Notes under the pieces: model-generated
What the model was told of the DNA's origin: nothing
Databases searched by the model: none
Seen by the model: the letters and a program-made list of their open reading frames with translations, nothing else
Shown here: positions 42,041-49,735 of the stretch, piece by piece
Layout of the letters: every line of letters begins with the position of its first letter
Numbering within the stretch: position 1 is the first letter of the stretch
Assembly (NCBI RefSeq): GCF_005490985.1
Contig: NZ_CP027869.1
Span: 2,480,001-2,544,000 of the forward strand
Origin: Curtobacterium sp. SGAir0471
GTDB taxonomy: Bacteria > Actinomycetota > Actinomycetes > Actinomycetales > Microbacteriaceae
DNA length: 64,000 nt
Direction of reading: 5' to 3'
Made by a program: the position numbers and the translations under genes

Positions 42041-42894
42041 TGCCCGTCGACGACGAGCAGCAGCCGGGGCCGGCCGTCCCCGCGCGGAACGCCGCCCTGT
42101 CGCTCCGCCGGGGGCTGGCGCTCCTCGACCACGTGGCCGACCGCACCCGGAACGGTGCCGCGTCGGTGTCCCTCGGCGAGCTCGCGTCGATGCTCGGGAC
42201 CGCGAAGTCGACGGTGCTGCGCCTGACCGCCCCGATGGTCGAGACGGACCTGCTCCGCCGCACGCCCGACGCCGGCTTCACGCTCGGGCTCGGTGCGCTG
42301 CTCCTCGGGCAGAGCTACCTCGAGGGCATCGACCTGCGCTCCGCCGCCGCGCCCTTCATGCGGCGCACCGCCGAGTTGACGGGGCTGACGTGCCACCTCG
42401 TCGTGCCCGACGGCACCGACATCGTCTACGTCGACAAGGTCGAGACCCGCGGCACGGTCCGGATGGGGTCGCGCATCGGGAACCGCCTGCCGATGCGCAA
42501 CACGGCGTCCGGCAAGGCGATCGTGGCGTTCGGCGACCCGGGGCTCCTCGGCGCGGTGCTCGCCGTGCCCGCGACCGCGATGACCGACCAGTCCATCACC
42601 GACGACGGGCGCTGGCGGCAGGAGGTCGAACGCACGCGGGCGCGCGGCTACGGCATCGACGACCGCGAGAACGAGCCGGGCATCCGCTGCGTCGCCGCGC
42701 CCGTGCTCGACCACGCGAACCAGGTCGTCGGTGCGATGAGCATCTCGGGGCTGGCGTCCCGCTTCCCCGCGGCGGCGGTCCGTGAGCTCGGGGACGGTGT
42801 CGTCCGGACCGCGCTCGAGATCTCGGTCGCCCTCGGGTCCTCCTCCGCACAGCTCGCCCTGCGGCGGACGACGCCGGGCGGAGCGGTCCGGTGA
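42040..42894 (+). CDS. IclR-family transcriptional regulator
   Basis: 284 residues: winged helix LRRGLALLDHVADRTRNG with SLGELASMLGTAKSTVLRLT, then the IclR effector domain (LTCHLVVPDGTDIVYVDKVE, SRIGNRLPMRNTASGKAIVA, RARGYGIDDRENEPGIRCVA, VVGAMSISGLASRFP). KdgR, the 2-keto-3-deoxygluconate regulator, belongs to this family, which fits the neighbouring kinase and aldolase. The ATG overlaps the deaminase stop. It may bind the paired 21-bp sites at 40707 and 46774. Confidence 0.93.
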   Translation: MPVDDEQQPGPAVPARNAALSLRRGLALLDHVADRTRNGAASVSLGELASMLGTAKSTVLRLTAPMVETDLLRRTPDAGFTLGLGALLLGQSYLEGIDLRSAAAPFMRRTAELTGLTCHLVVPDGTDIVYVDKVETRGTVRMGSRIGNRLPMRNTASGKAIVAFGDPGLLGAVLAVPATAMTDQSITDDGRWRQEVERTRARGYGIDDRENEPGIRCVAAPVLDHANQVVGAMSISGLASRFPAAAVRELGDGVVRTALEISVALGSSSAQLALRRTTPGGAVR

Positions 42895-43892
42895 CCGCGA
42901 GCGCGGGGGTGCTCACCCTCGGCGAGACGATGCTGCTGCTCGCCGGCCCGGGCGTCGGCGAGGTGTGCGACCTCGACCACATGCGCGTCGACACCGGCGG
43001 GGCGGAGAGCAACGTCGCGATCGGCCTGGTCCGGGCCGGGGTGCCGGCGACCTGGGTCGGCCGGGTCGGAGCGGACCCCGCGGGCGACCGGGTCCTGCGC
43101 GACGTCGGACAGGCCGGCGTGGACGTCGTCGCGGTCGTCGACCCGGAGCGGTCGACCGGGCTGATGATGAAGGAACGGCTCCGGGACGGCCGGACCCGCG
43201 TGACCTACCACCGTCGGCACTCCGCGGGGTCGGCGCTCGCGCCCGAGGACGTCCCGCCCGGGCTCGTCGAACGGTCGGCGCTCGTGCACGTCAGCGGCAT
43301 CACGCTCGCGCTCTCGGAGTCCGCCCGGCGGACGGTCACCGCGGTGCTCGACCGGGCCGAGGCCGCCGGGGTCCCGGTGTCGTTCGACGTGAACCACCGG
43401 CAGAAGCTGCTCGACGCCGCGGTCGCCCGAGAGCACTACCGCGCCGTCGCCGCCCGTGCCGCGGTGGTGTTCGCCGGTGACGACGAGGCCCGGATCCTGC
43501 TCGGGTGCCCGGACGACCGGGACGCCCCAACTGTGTCCGACGAGGACCTCGCCCGGGGGCTGGCCGACCTGGCCCGGGGTCGTGCCGTGGTCAAGCTCGG
43601 CTCCCGCGGTGCCGTCTCGGTCGTCGACGGGCGGACGACCCGGCGCGCGGCGACCCCGGTCCGCGTCGTCGACCCGGTGGGTGCCGGCGACGCGTTCGTT
43701 GCTGCGTGGCTCGCGGCGACGATCACGGGAGCCGATCCGGACACCGCACTCGACCGCGCCGCGGACGCCGGGGCGCTCGCCTGCACGGTCCCGGGCGACT
43801 GGCGACTCCCCGCTCCGGGAGCCGCGGCCGAGGCCGAGGCCGACGCCGACTCCGACACCGACACCGCCGTGCACGACCGCGTCGACCGCTGA
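42891..43892 (+). CDS. PfkB-family kinase, probable 2-keto-3-deoxygluconate kinase
   Basis: 333 residues. VLTLGETMLLLAGPGVGEV and DTGGAESNVAIGLVRAGVPA are the KdgK-type opening; RVTYHRRHSAGSALAPEDVP matches the substrate loop (Y-x-R-x-x-S-A) of KDG kinases; DPVGAGDAFVAAWLAATITG is the PfkB signature with catalytic Asp and anion hole. Expected reaction: KDG + ATP to KDPG. An Asp/Ala-rich tail follows the fold. GTG overlaps the iclR stop (GTGA). Confidence 0.9.
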   Translation: MTASAGVLTLGETMLLLAGPGVGEVCDLDHMRVDTGGAESNVAIGLVRAGVPATWVGRVGADPAGDRVLRDVGQAGVDVVAVVDPERSTGLMMKERLRDGRTRVTYHRRHSAGSALAPEDVPPGLVERSALVHVSGITLALSESARRTVTAVLDRAEAAGVPVSFDVNHRQKLLDAAVAREHYRAVAARAAVVFAGDDEARILLGCPDDRDAPTVSDEDLARGLADLARGRAVVKLGSRGAVSVVDGRTTRRAATPVRVVDPVGAGDAFVAAWLAATITGADPDTALDRAADAGALACTVPGDWRLPAPGAAAEAEADADSDTDTAVHDRVDR

Positions 43893-43937
43893 TCCCGCAC
43901 CAGAAGAGCACGAACGCCACCCCGAGGAGCCCAGCTC

Positions 43938-44606
43938 GTGAGCACGAACCGTACGACCTCCGGCAGCACCACACCGTGTCCCGACCACGGCACCCGGCAC
44001 GGCGCGGGTCCCGCCGTCGCGATCCTCCGCGGTGGCACCGGCGACCACGTCGAGGCGGTCGTCGACGCCCTGGTGGGAGGCGGCGTCCGGGCGATCGAGC
44101 TCACCACGAACACGCGACGGTGGCGCGAGGGAACCGCCTGGACCGCACGACGGTTCGGCGGTGACGTCTCGGTCGGGGTGGGCACCGTACTGGACCCCGA
44201 GCAGGTCGACGAGGCTGCCGAGCTCGGGGCGTCCTTCGTCGTCAGCCCGCACCTCGACCCCGCGATCGGCGAGCGAGCGCACGACCTCGGACTCGGGTGG
44301 TACCCGGGTGCAGCGACCCCGACCGAGATCGTGCGGGCGTGGCGGCTCGGCGCCCGGGCGGTGAAGGTCTTCCCGGCGGCGCAGCTCGGCGGCCCCGCGT
44401 ACCTCCGGCAGGTGCTCGCCCCGCTCGACTTCGTCGACGTCGTCCCGACCGGTGGGATCGGTGTCGACGACGCCGCCGACTACCTGGCGGCCGGGGCGGT
44501 GGCCGTCGGACTCGGTTCCCCCCTGGTGGGCGACGCCCTGACCACCGGGGACACCGATGCGGTGCGGTCCCGCGCCGAGCGGCTCCTCGCGGGGATCGCC
44601 CGATGA
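43938..44606 (+). CDS. KDPG / 4-hydroxy-2-oxoglutarate aldolase
   Basis: 222 residues. Class I aldolase: VAILRGG (phosphate-binding Arg), RAIELTTNTRRW (catalytic Glu in I-E-L-T), VSVGVGTVLDPEQVDEAAEL, ASFVVSPHLDP, GWYPGAATPTEIVRAWRLGA, RAVKVFPAAQLGG (Schiff-base Lys) and VVPTGGI. It splits KDPG into pyruvate and glyceraldehyde 3-phosphate. An extra ~25-residue Ser/Thr/His N terminus precedes the fold; the GTG has GAGGAG upstream. Stop overlaps the next ATG (ATGA). Confidence 0.93.
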   Translation: MSTNRTTSGSTTPCPDHGTRHGAGPAVAILRGGTGDHVEAVVDALVGGGVRAIELTTNTRRWREGTAWTARRFGGDVSVGVGTVLDPEQVDEAAELGASFVVSPHLDPAIGERAHDLGLGWYPGAATPTEIVRAWRLGARAVKVFPAAQLGGPAYLRQVLAPLDFVDVVPTGGIGVDDAADYLAAGAVAVGLGSPLVGDALTTGDTDAVRSRAERLLAGIAR

Positions 44607-46213
44607 CCACCCCGGACGTCGGTGCCGCGGTCCTGCTGCGGGGCGGGTCGGTCGTCGGGCCGGACGGGCTGCACCGTGCCGACGTGCTCGTCGACGGCGG
44701 CCGGGTCACCGCGGTCGACCCGGGCCTGCATGCGCCCGACCACGCGAGCACGATCGACTGCGGTGGGCGCGTCGTCCTCGCCGGGGCCGTCGACGCGCAC
44801 GCGCACGCCGGGTCGCGGGTCTTCGACGAGGACGTCCAGCTCGCCCTGCTCCGACAGGGCGTCACCACGATCGTCACCGGCCAGGACGGCGTCGGTCCGG
44901 CCCCCGGTGACGGGACGTGGGCGGACCGGTACTTCGCAGCGATCGACGGTCCGCACCCCCGCTACCGCGGCGACGGCATCGCGGGCCTGCTCGCGACGTA
45001 CGACGGCACCACGCCGGTGAACGTCGCCACGCTCGTGCCCGCCGGCACCGTCCGGCACGAGGTGATCGGCGACGAGGACCGACCGGCGACCGCCGAGGAG
45101 ACCGCTGCGATGCGGGCGCTCGTCCGCCGCGGGCTCGCCGACGGGGCGCTCGGCCTGGCCTCCGGACTCGACTACGTCCCCGGGCTGTACGCCGACCCAG
45201 CCGAGCTCGCCACGCTCTGCCGGGAGGTCACGGCAGCCGACGGCATCTACGTCTCGCACGTCCGTGGCGGGTACGAGGCGAACCTGCGCGAGGGGCTCGA
45301 CGAGGTCGCCGCGATCGTCCGGGCGAGCGGCGTCCGTGCGCACGTGTCGCACCTGCACGCCCCGGTCGACACCGCCCTCGGCGCGCTCGACGACCTGGCG
45401 GCCGCGGGTGTCCCGCTGACCTTCGACGCCTACCCGTACTCGCGCGGGTGCACCATCCTGTCGATGCTGCTGCTCCCCGCCGCGCTCGCCCGTCCCGGCA
45501 CCGAAGATCTGGCCCGCGCGGTCGCCGACGGCGACGGACGTGCCCGGGTCCGTGCTGCCGTGCTCGAGCGGGTGACCGCTCGGCCGGACCTCGGAGCGGG
45601 CTGGGCCGACCAGATCACCCTGTCGCACGTGCCGTCCCGCGCACACCACGACCTGCAGGGCAGGACCCTGACCGAGGCGGCCGCCCTGCGCCGCACCGAG
45701 CCCGTCGAGCTGGCGGTCGACCTGCTCGTGGCCTCCGCGCTGCAGGTCACGGCGATCATGCGGGTGCCGCACCCCCGCTCCCCCGCGGACCTCGCGCCGC
45801 TCGTCCGGCACCCTGGGCACACCGCGGGATCGGACGGCATCCACGTCGGCACGCACCCGCACCCGCGGGCGGCGGGCACCGTCGCGCGGTACCTCGGTGA
45901 CTTCGTGCGCGCCGGGTTGTTGACCTGGCCGGAGGCGCAGCGGCACCTGTCCACCACCGCCGTCGAGCACCTGCGGCTCGGCGACCGCGGGGCGGTGCGT
46001 GCCGGTGCGGTCGCCGACCTCGCGGTCGTCGACCCCGAGCGGGTGGCCGCGCGCTCGACCTACGCCGACCCCACGGCCACCGCGGTCGGGACCGACGACG
46101 TCCTGGTCGCCGGCGTCCCGGTGCTCCGGCACGGGGAGCTGACGGGCGCGACCCCAGGAGCGGGGATCCGGCGCGGCGGCCCGCCCGCACCGCGCGAGGT
46201 CGGTCCCGCGTGA
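44603..46213 (+). CDS. N-acyl-D-amino-acid deacylase family amidohydrolase
   Basis: 536 residues, amidohydrolase superfamily 3. VDAHAHAGSRVFDEDVQLAL supplies the H-x-H metal ligands, GVTTIVTGQDGVGPAP the conserved loop, GLASGLDYVPGLYADPAELA, IYVSHVRGGYEANLREGLDE and VRAHVSHLHAPVDTALG two further metal His, and HTAGSDGIHVG the catalytic Asp. The family removes acyl groups from N-acyl-D-amino acids; in this operon N-acetyl-D-glucosaminate is a strong candidate. No signal peptide. ATG overlaps the aldolase stop. Confidence 0.9.
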   Translation: MTTPDVGAAVLLRGGSVVGPDGLHRADVLVDGGRVTAVDPGLHAPDHASTIDCGGRVVLAGAVDAHAHAGSRVFDEDVQLALLRQGVTTIVTGQDGVGPAPGDGTWADRYFAAIDGPHPRYRGDGIAGLLATYDGTTPVNVATLVPAGTVRHEVIGDEDRPATAEETAAMRALVRRGLADGALGLASGLDYVPGLYADPAELATLCREVTAADGIYVSHVRGGYEANLREGLDEVAAIVRASGVRAHVSHLHAPVDTALGALDDLAAAGVPLTFDAYPYSRGCTILSMLLLPAALARPGTEDLARAVADGDGRARVRAAVLERVTARPDLGAGWADQITLSHVPSRAHHDLQGRTLTEAAALRRTEPVELAVDLLVASALQVTAIMRVPHPRSPADLAPLVRHPGHTAGSDGIHVGTHPHPRAAGTVARYLGDFVRAGLLTWPEAQRHLSTTAVEHLRLGDRGAVRAGAVADLAVVDPERVAARSTYADPTATAVGTDDVLVAGVPVLRHGELTGATPGAGIRRGGPPAPREVGPA

Positions 46214-46247
46214 GGTTCCGTTCAGGGACCGGGACGCGGGCGGACGG

Positions 46248-46634
46248 TCAGGAGGCGCTCGGCAGCACCGCGACGACGTCGATCTCCACGAGGATGCCGG
46301 CCAGGTGCGACTGGACGGTCGTGCGCACCGGGTACGGCTCCGAGAAGTGCTTCGCGTACTCCGCGTTGAAGGCCGCGAAGTCGCGGTCCGAGTGCTCGAG
46401 GTGGACCGTCGACTTGACGACGTCGTCGAGGGTCGCGCCGTGCTCGGCGAGGACGGCGGCCACGTTGGCCAGCACCTGGGCGGTCTGGCCTGCGACGTCG
46501 TCCGCCATCGCGCCGGTCGCCGGGTCCTGCGGTCCGAAGCCCGCGGTGTAGAGGAACCCGTTCGCCACGATCCCCTGGCTGTACGGGCCGGCCGGTGCCG
46601 GGGCGTTCTCGGTCACGATGGCGGTCTTCGGCAC
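46248..46634 (-). CDS. RidA family enamine/imine deaminase
   Basis: 128 residues. NAPAPAGPYSQGIVANGFLY, GFGPQDPATGAMADDVAGQT, VVKSTVHLEHSDRDFAAFNA, EPYPVRTTVQSHLAG (conserved Arg) and ILVEIDVVAVLP (conserved Glu) define an active RidA. It hydrolyses reactive enamine/imine intermediates released by PLP dehydratases, which matches the deaminase of the convergent operon. A 21-bp site similar to that before the operon lies 140 bases upstream of its ATG, so coregulation is likely. Confidence 0.95.
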   Translation of the reverse strand: MPKTAIVTENAPAPAGPYSQGIVANGFLYTAGFGPQDPATGAMADDVAGQTAQVLANVAAVLAEHGATLDDVVKSTVHLEHSDRDFAAFNAEYAKHFSEPYPVRTTVQSHLAGILVEIDVVAVLPSAS

Positions 46635-46773
46635 GGTGGCTCCTCGTCGGTCGTCTGACTGGGCCCGGCAGCGCGGTCACGGCGGTGCGGTCCCCGCAAC
46701 ACGTGCCCGTCGCACCGGGCAGGCGCTTCCAGGCTAGGACCGGCCACGCGACGGAGGCCGACCACTCGCCGGG

Positions 46774-46794
46774 CTCGTTCCGGTCTGCAGAACG
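46774..46794 (-). promoter_or_regulatory. Candidate IclR operator, copy 2
   Basis: Read toward ridA, CGTTCTGCAGACCGGAACGA shares 17 of 21 positions with the site at 40707-40727, including GTTCTGCAGA and the GAA-x-GAG tail. Dyad symmetry is weaker than in copy 1. It could also affect the divergent mannosyltransferase promoter. Confidence 0.45.
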
Positions 46795-46803
46795 CAGGGA
46801 CGA

Positions 46804-46815
46804 GCCTCCCGTCCG
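46804..46815. repeat. Single arm of the GGACGGGAGGC repeat
   Basis: GCCTCCCGTCCG without a partner arm, between the candidate operator and the leader peptide region. Confidence 0.35.
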
Positions 46816-46865
46816 CTCCGGGAGCGTGCCGGAGGGTGCCAGGCGACGGTCGGTACGCTCGTGAC

Positions 46866-46907
46866 GTGCCCACCACGAGCCCTGCGCCCGCCGGAGCGGG
46901 CCGGTGA
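46866..46907 (+). CDS. Possible 13-codon leader peptide
   Basis: GTG at 46866 opens VPTTSPAPAGAGR and stops at TGA 46905-46907, which overlaps the next gene's GTG as GTGA. TACGCT (46854-46859) ends six bases before the GTG, so the peptide would be the leaderless first cistron and could couple translation into the downstream gene, which has no Shine-Dalgarno sequence of its own. No attenuator structure or rare-codon run is seen. Speculative. Confidence 0.35.
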   Translation: MPTTSPAPAGAGR

Positions 46908-48157
46908 GCCGGACCGACGGCACCGTCACCGGGACGCTCGCGAACGGTCGACGACGCATCGTCGACCTCGCGACGAGCCTGCCCGTGTGGGCCGCGGTCC
47001 TGATCGTCTGGGGCGGCGGCCGTCTCGTGTCCACGGTCTGGCTGGCGCTCGCCTACCCGCTGATGGCCCGGGCGATGCCGGACAACGCGATCTGGGGGAA
47101 CGAGCACGGCTTCGGGTCCTTCCTGACCGCCTGGGACGGGCAGTACTACGAGCAGATCTCGGTGCACGGCTACCCGAGCACGCTGCCCCTCGACGCCGCC
47201 GGGCACGTCGCACAGAACGCCTGGGCCTTCCTGCCCGCGTTCCCGTTCGCGATCCGCATGCTGACGGCCTCGACGGGCGTGCCGTTCACGGTGGGCGCTC
47301 CGCTCGTCGCCCTGGCCGCCGGGCTGGTCGCGACGTTCCTGCTGCACCGGCTGGTGAGCGACCGTGCCGGCAACGCCGCGGGCATGTGGGCGGTCTTCTT
47401 CTTCACGTGCGGCCCACTGTCGTTCCTGCTCCAGGTCGGGTACGCGGAGAGCACCTTCCTCGCGCTGACGTTCGGCGCCCTGCTCGCGCTCGAGCGGCGA
47501 CGGTACGGCCTGCTGGCGGTGCTCGGGGTCGTCGCCGCGTTCACGCGCCCTGGTGCGCTCGCGCTGCCGCTGCTGCTCGGGGTCGTCGCACTGGTCCGCT
47601 GGGTGCGGGCACGACGGGAGGCCGCCGGCACCGGTGTGCGGTCGCTCGACGCGTTCCCCGTGGCGGAGCGCGTGCGGGTCGTGGCCGCGGGCGTGGTGAT
47701 GGCGGCGGCGGGGCTGGCGTGGCCGGTCGTCGCGGCCCACGTCACCGGTCGGCCCGACGCGTACCTCGAGACCGAGATGTCCTGGTGGGTCAACTTCATC
47801 GGGCGCGTCGAGTTCACGCCGATGACGCCCTGGTTCCTGATCGCCGGCCGGTGGCTCGGGGTCGGCGGGGTCCTCATCGTGGTGTCCCTGCTCGTGGCGT
47901 ACCCGGTCTGGCTGCTGCGCCGGTCGACCCGGGCGCTCGGCTCCACGACGGTGCTGTACTCCGCCGCCTACGCGCTCTACATCTTCGCGGTGTCGCTGCC
48001 GATGGCGTCGACGCCCCGGCTCCTGATGCCGCTCGCGCCGCTGTTCGGTTCTCCCGAGCTCGTCGCCCGGCCCTGGATGCGCTGGACGTTCGTGAGCTGT
48101 GCGCTGCTCGGGCAGCCGGTGCTCGTCGCCGTGCTCTGGTTGCTCGGCCCGCCCTGA
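46904..48157 (+). CDS. PIG-V/GT-C type mannosyltransferase-like membrane protein
   Basis: 417 residues with about ten hydrophobic helices. The first extracytoplasmic loop contains FLTAWDGQYYEQISVHGYPS, the W-D-(G/S)-x-x-Y motif of PIG-V-like mannosyltransferases that use a polyprenyl-phosphate sugar donor; NAWAFLPAFPFAIRM and GYAESTFLALTFGALLALER follow, and MASTPRLLMPLAPLFG ends it. It probably mannosylates a lipid or surface glycan. GTG start overlaps a possible leader peptide stop. Substrate unverified. Confidence 0.87.
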   Translation: MSRTDGTVTGTLANGRRRIVDLATSLPVWAAVLIVWGGGRLVSTVWLALAYPLMARAMPDNAIWGNEHGFGSFLTAWDGQYYEQISVHGYPSTLPLDAAGHVAQNAWAFLPAFPFAIRMLTASTGVPFTVGAPLVALAAGLVATFLLHRLVSDRAGNAAGMWAVFFFTCGPLSFLLQVGYAESTFLALTFGALLALERRRYGLLAVLGVVAAFTRPGALALPLLLGVVALVRWVRARREAAGTGVRSLDAFPVAERVRVVAAGVVMAAAGLAWPVVAAHVTGRPDAYLETEMSWWVNFIGRVEFTPMTPWFLIAGRWLGVGGVLIVVSLLVAYPVWLLRRSTRALGSTTVLYSAAYALYIFAVSLPMASTPRLLMPLAPLFGSPELVARPWMRWTFVSCALLGQPVLVAVLWLLGPP

Positions 48158-48195
48158 CCCCGATCCGGACTTCGCCGTGACGCCGCCGAGACGCC

Positions 48196-48223
48196 GAGAC
48201 GCCCCCGGATCCGGGGGCGTCTC
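48196..48223. terminator. Perfect 28-bp palindrome after the mannosyltransferase gene
   Basis: GAGACGCCCCCGG and its exact complement meet at a central AT; further GAGACG and GTGTCTCG copies flank it to about 48270. Lies between two convergent genes, so it is a probable bidirectional terminator. Confidence 0.65.
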
Positions 48224-48273
48224 GCGTGCTCGGAGGTGTCTCGCCGATGCAGAGGTGTCTCGACGGACTCCTG

Positions 48274-48765
48274 CTAGAGCTCGACGGTGCCGTGGTGCCC
48301 GGTGTCGGGCTGGCTCTGCTTGCCGAGCGCGGCCTTCAGCGTCTGCACCAGGCTGCCGACGGGGCCGGTGTCCTGCGTCCAGTACTCGACCGAGTCACCC
48401 TCGACGGTCAGCAGTCGGATGGTGGGGTCCTGCCGGCCCTGGGGGAACCAGGCCTCGGCGAACGGTGACCAGAGTTCGTCGATCACGGACTCGTCGCGGG
48501 TGACCGTGGCCGTGCCGGCGATCGACAGGTAGCCGCCCTGCGACTCGATAGCGACGTTGACGTGCGGGTTCCGCGCGATGTCCTCCACCTTCTCGCTGCC
48601 GTCCTGCACCAGGAAGCGCAGGGTCCCGTTGAACGCCTTGTCCTGCACGGCGAGGGGCCGGGCGTGCAGGCTGCCGTCGTCGCTGACGGTGGTGAGCAGG
48701 GCGGTTCGGGCGCCGTGGACGATGTCCGAGATGGCTGCGCGGTGGTCTGCCTGCGTGTCGGTCAT
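48274..48765 (-). CDS. Pyridoxamine 5'-phosphate oxidase family (stress) protein
   Basis: 163 residues, FMN-binding split-barrel of the general-stress type: ALLTTVSDDGSLHARPLAVQ, LRFLVQDGSEKVEDIARNPH, VNVAIESQGGYLSIAGTATV and WSPFAEAWFPQGRQDPTIRL with LTVEGDSVEYW. Similar stand-alone barrels bind FMN or F420 and are often induced by stress; the reaction is unknown. ATG chosen for the strong AGGAG site nine bases upstream. Confidence 0.92.
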   Translation of the reverse strand: MTDTQADHRAAISDIVHGARTALLTTVSDDGSLHARPLAVQDKAFNGTLRFLVQDGSEKVEDIARNPHVNVAIESQGGYLSIAGTATVTRDESVIDELWSPFAEAWFPQGRQDPTIRLLTVEGDSVEYWTQDTGPVGSLVQTLKAALGKQSQPDTGHHGTVEL

Positions 48766-48915
48766 GATGCTCCTGTTCGTCGTGCGCCCCGTTGTGCTCG
48801 ACGTCCGGCCGGGCACTGCCCGGGCGCGTTCCGTTCCCGCCAGTGTGCCCCTCGTCGCTGGGACCTGCCCGGCGCGGCACGGGCGGCCCCGGAGCGTGGA
48901 GCGGACGAGCAGGGG

Positions 48916-49542
48916 TCAGGCGGCGGGTTCGCGGATCGTCGTCTCGACGTCGACGACCTGCGGGACGCGCGGCATCGACGCGAAGCCGAACGCCACGGGC
49001 GGGTCGAGCGGGGCCAGTGTGCCGAGGGACTCCCCCGCCCAGGACCCCGAGACGGCCGTGACGTCGTGCGCCCCGGTCACGCCGTAGTACTCGCGGCGGC
49101 CGCCTCCGGCGGTGCCGGCGGTCCCCGCACCGGGAGCGACGAGTCGTGCGACCGGGTCGATCACGCTGAGCCACCGGGGGTCGCGCGCGATCGGCTTCGG
49201 CACGATGCGGAGCACCCGGCCGAGCGGTGAGATGGCACCGACGTCGATCGAGGCGCGGAGCGGACCGGCGTCGAGCTCGAGCCCACGGGCCGTCCGACGG
49301 GCGCTGACGTCGACCACGGAGACGGTGTCGAACCGGTAGGTGCCGGAGACGTACGCCGCGACGATCTCGTCCGGTGCGAGCAGCACGCTGGACCCGTCGG
49401 GCTGTTCCACGAAGACGTCCGTGAAGGCCCCGAAGGGTGACCGCTCCCACATGCCGACGACGAACCGCACGCCGGACGTCGTGCCGACGCCCATGATGCG
49501 ACCACGGAACCGACGCTCGACGATCTCGGGACGGGGTGACAT
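48916..49542 (-). CDS. Conserved hypothetical protein
   Basis: 208 residues with no family recognised. The N-terminal half is beta-rich (RRFRGRIMGVGTTSGVRFVV, SPFGAFTDVFVEQPDGSSVL, LAPDEIVAAYVSGTYRFD), a VSVVDVSARR strand and the repeated IDVGAISPLGRVLRIVPKP follow; the C terminus ends VPQVVDVETTIREPAA. No signal peptide or membrane helix, so probably cytosolic. Codon use supports a real gene. ATG at 49542 is the first start after a non-coding hairpin region. Confidence 0.8.
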   Translation of the reverse strand: MSPRPEIVERRFRGRIMGVGTTSGVRFVVGMWERSPFGAFTDVFVEQPDGSSVLLAPDEIVAAYVSGTYRFDTVSVVDVSARRTARGLELDAGPLRASIDVGAISPLGRVLRIVPKPIARDPRWLSVIDPVARLVAPGAGTAGTAGGGRREYYGVTGAHDVTAVSGSWAGESLGTLAPLDPPVAFGFASMPRVPQVVDVETTIREPAA

Positions 49543-49659
49543 GCCCTGGACGGTACCCGGCGCTGCCGTGAGCCGGCGTGGCGGGGCGGGGCGGGCCTCC
49601 CGGCCGGACGACTGCCCGTGCCGCTGCCCTGCTGCTGCCGCTGCGGAGCGGAGCGTGAC

Positions 49660-49710
49660 GCGGAAGCGACAGACTGCGCCGGAACATCGGCGCACATCTG
49701 TCGCTTCCGC
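49660..49710 (-). terminator. Two-tier hairpin after the LLM flavoenzyme gene
   Basis: GCGGAAGCGACAGA (49660-49673) pairs perfectly with 49697-49710, and an inner TGCGCC/GGCGCA stem continues it. It is 26 bases beyond the flavoenzyme stop on the minus strand. Confidence 0.6.
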
Positions 49711-49735
49711 GGAAGGAACGGGACGGAAAGGCCCC

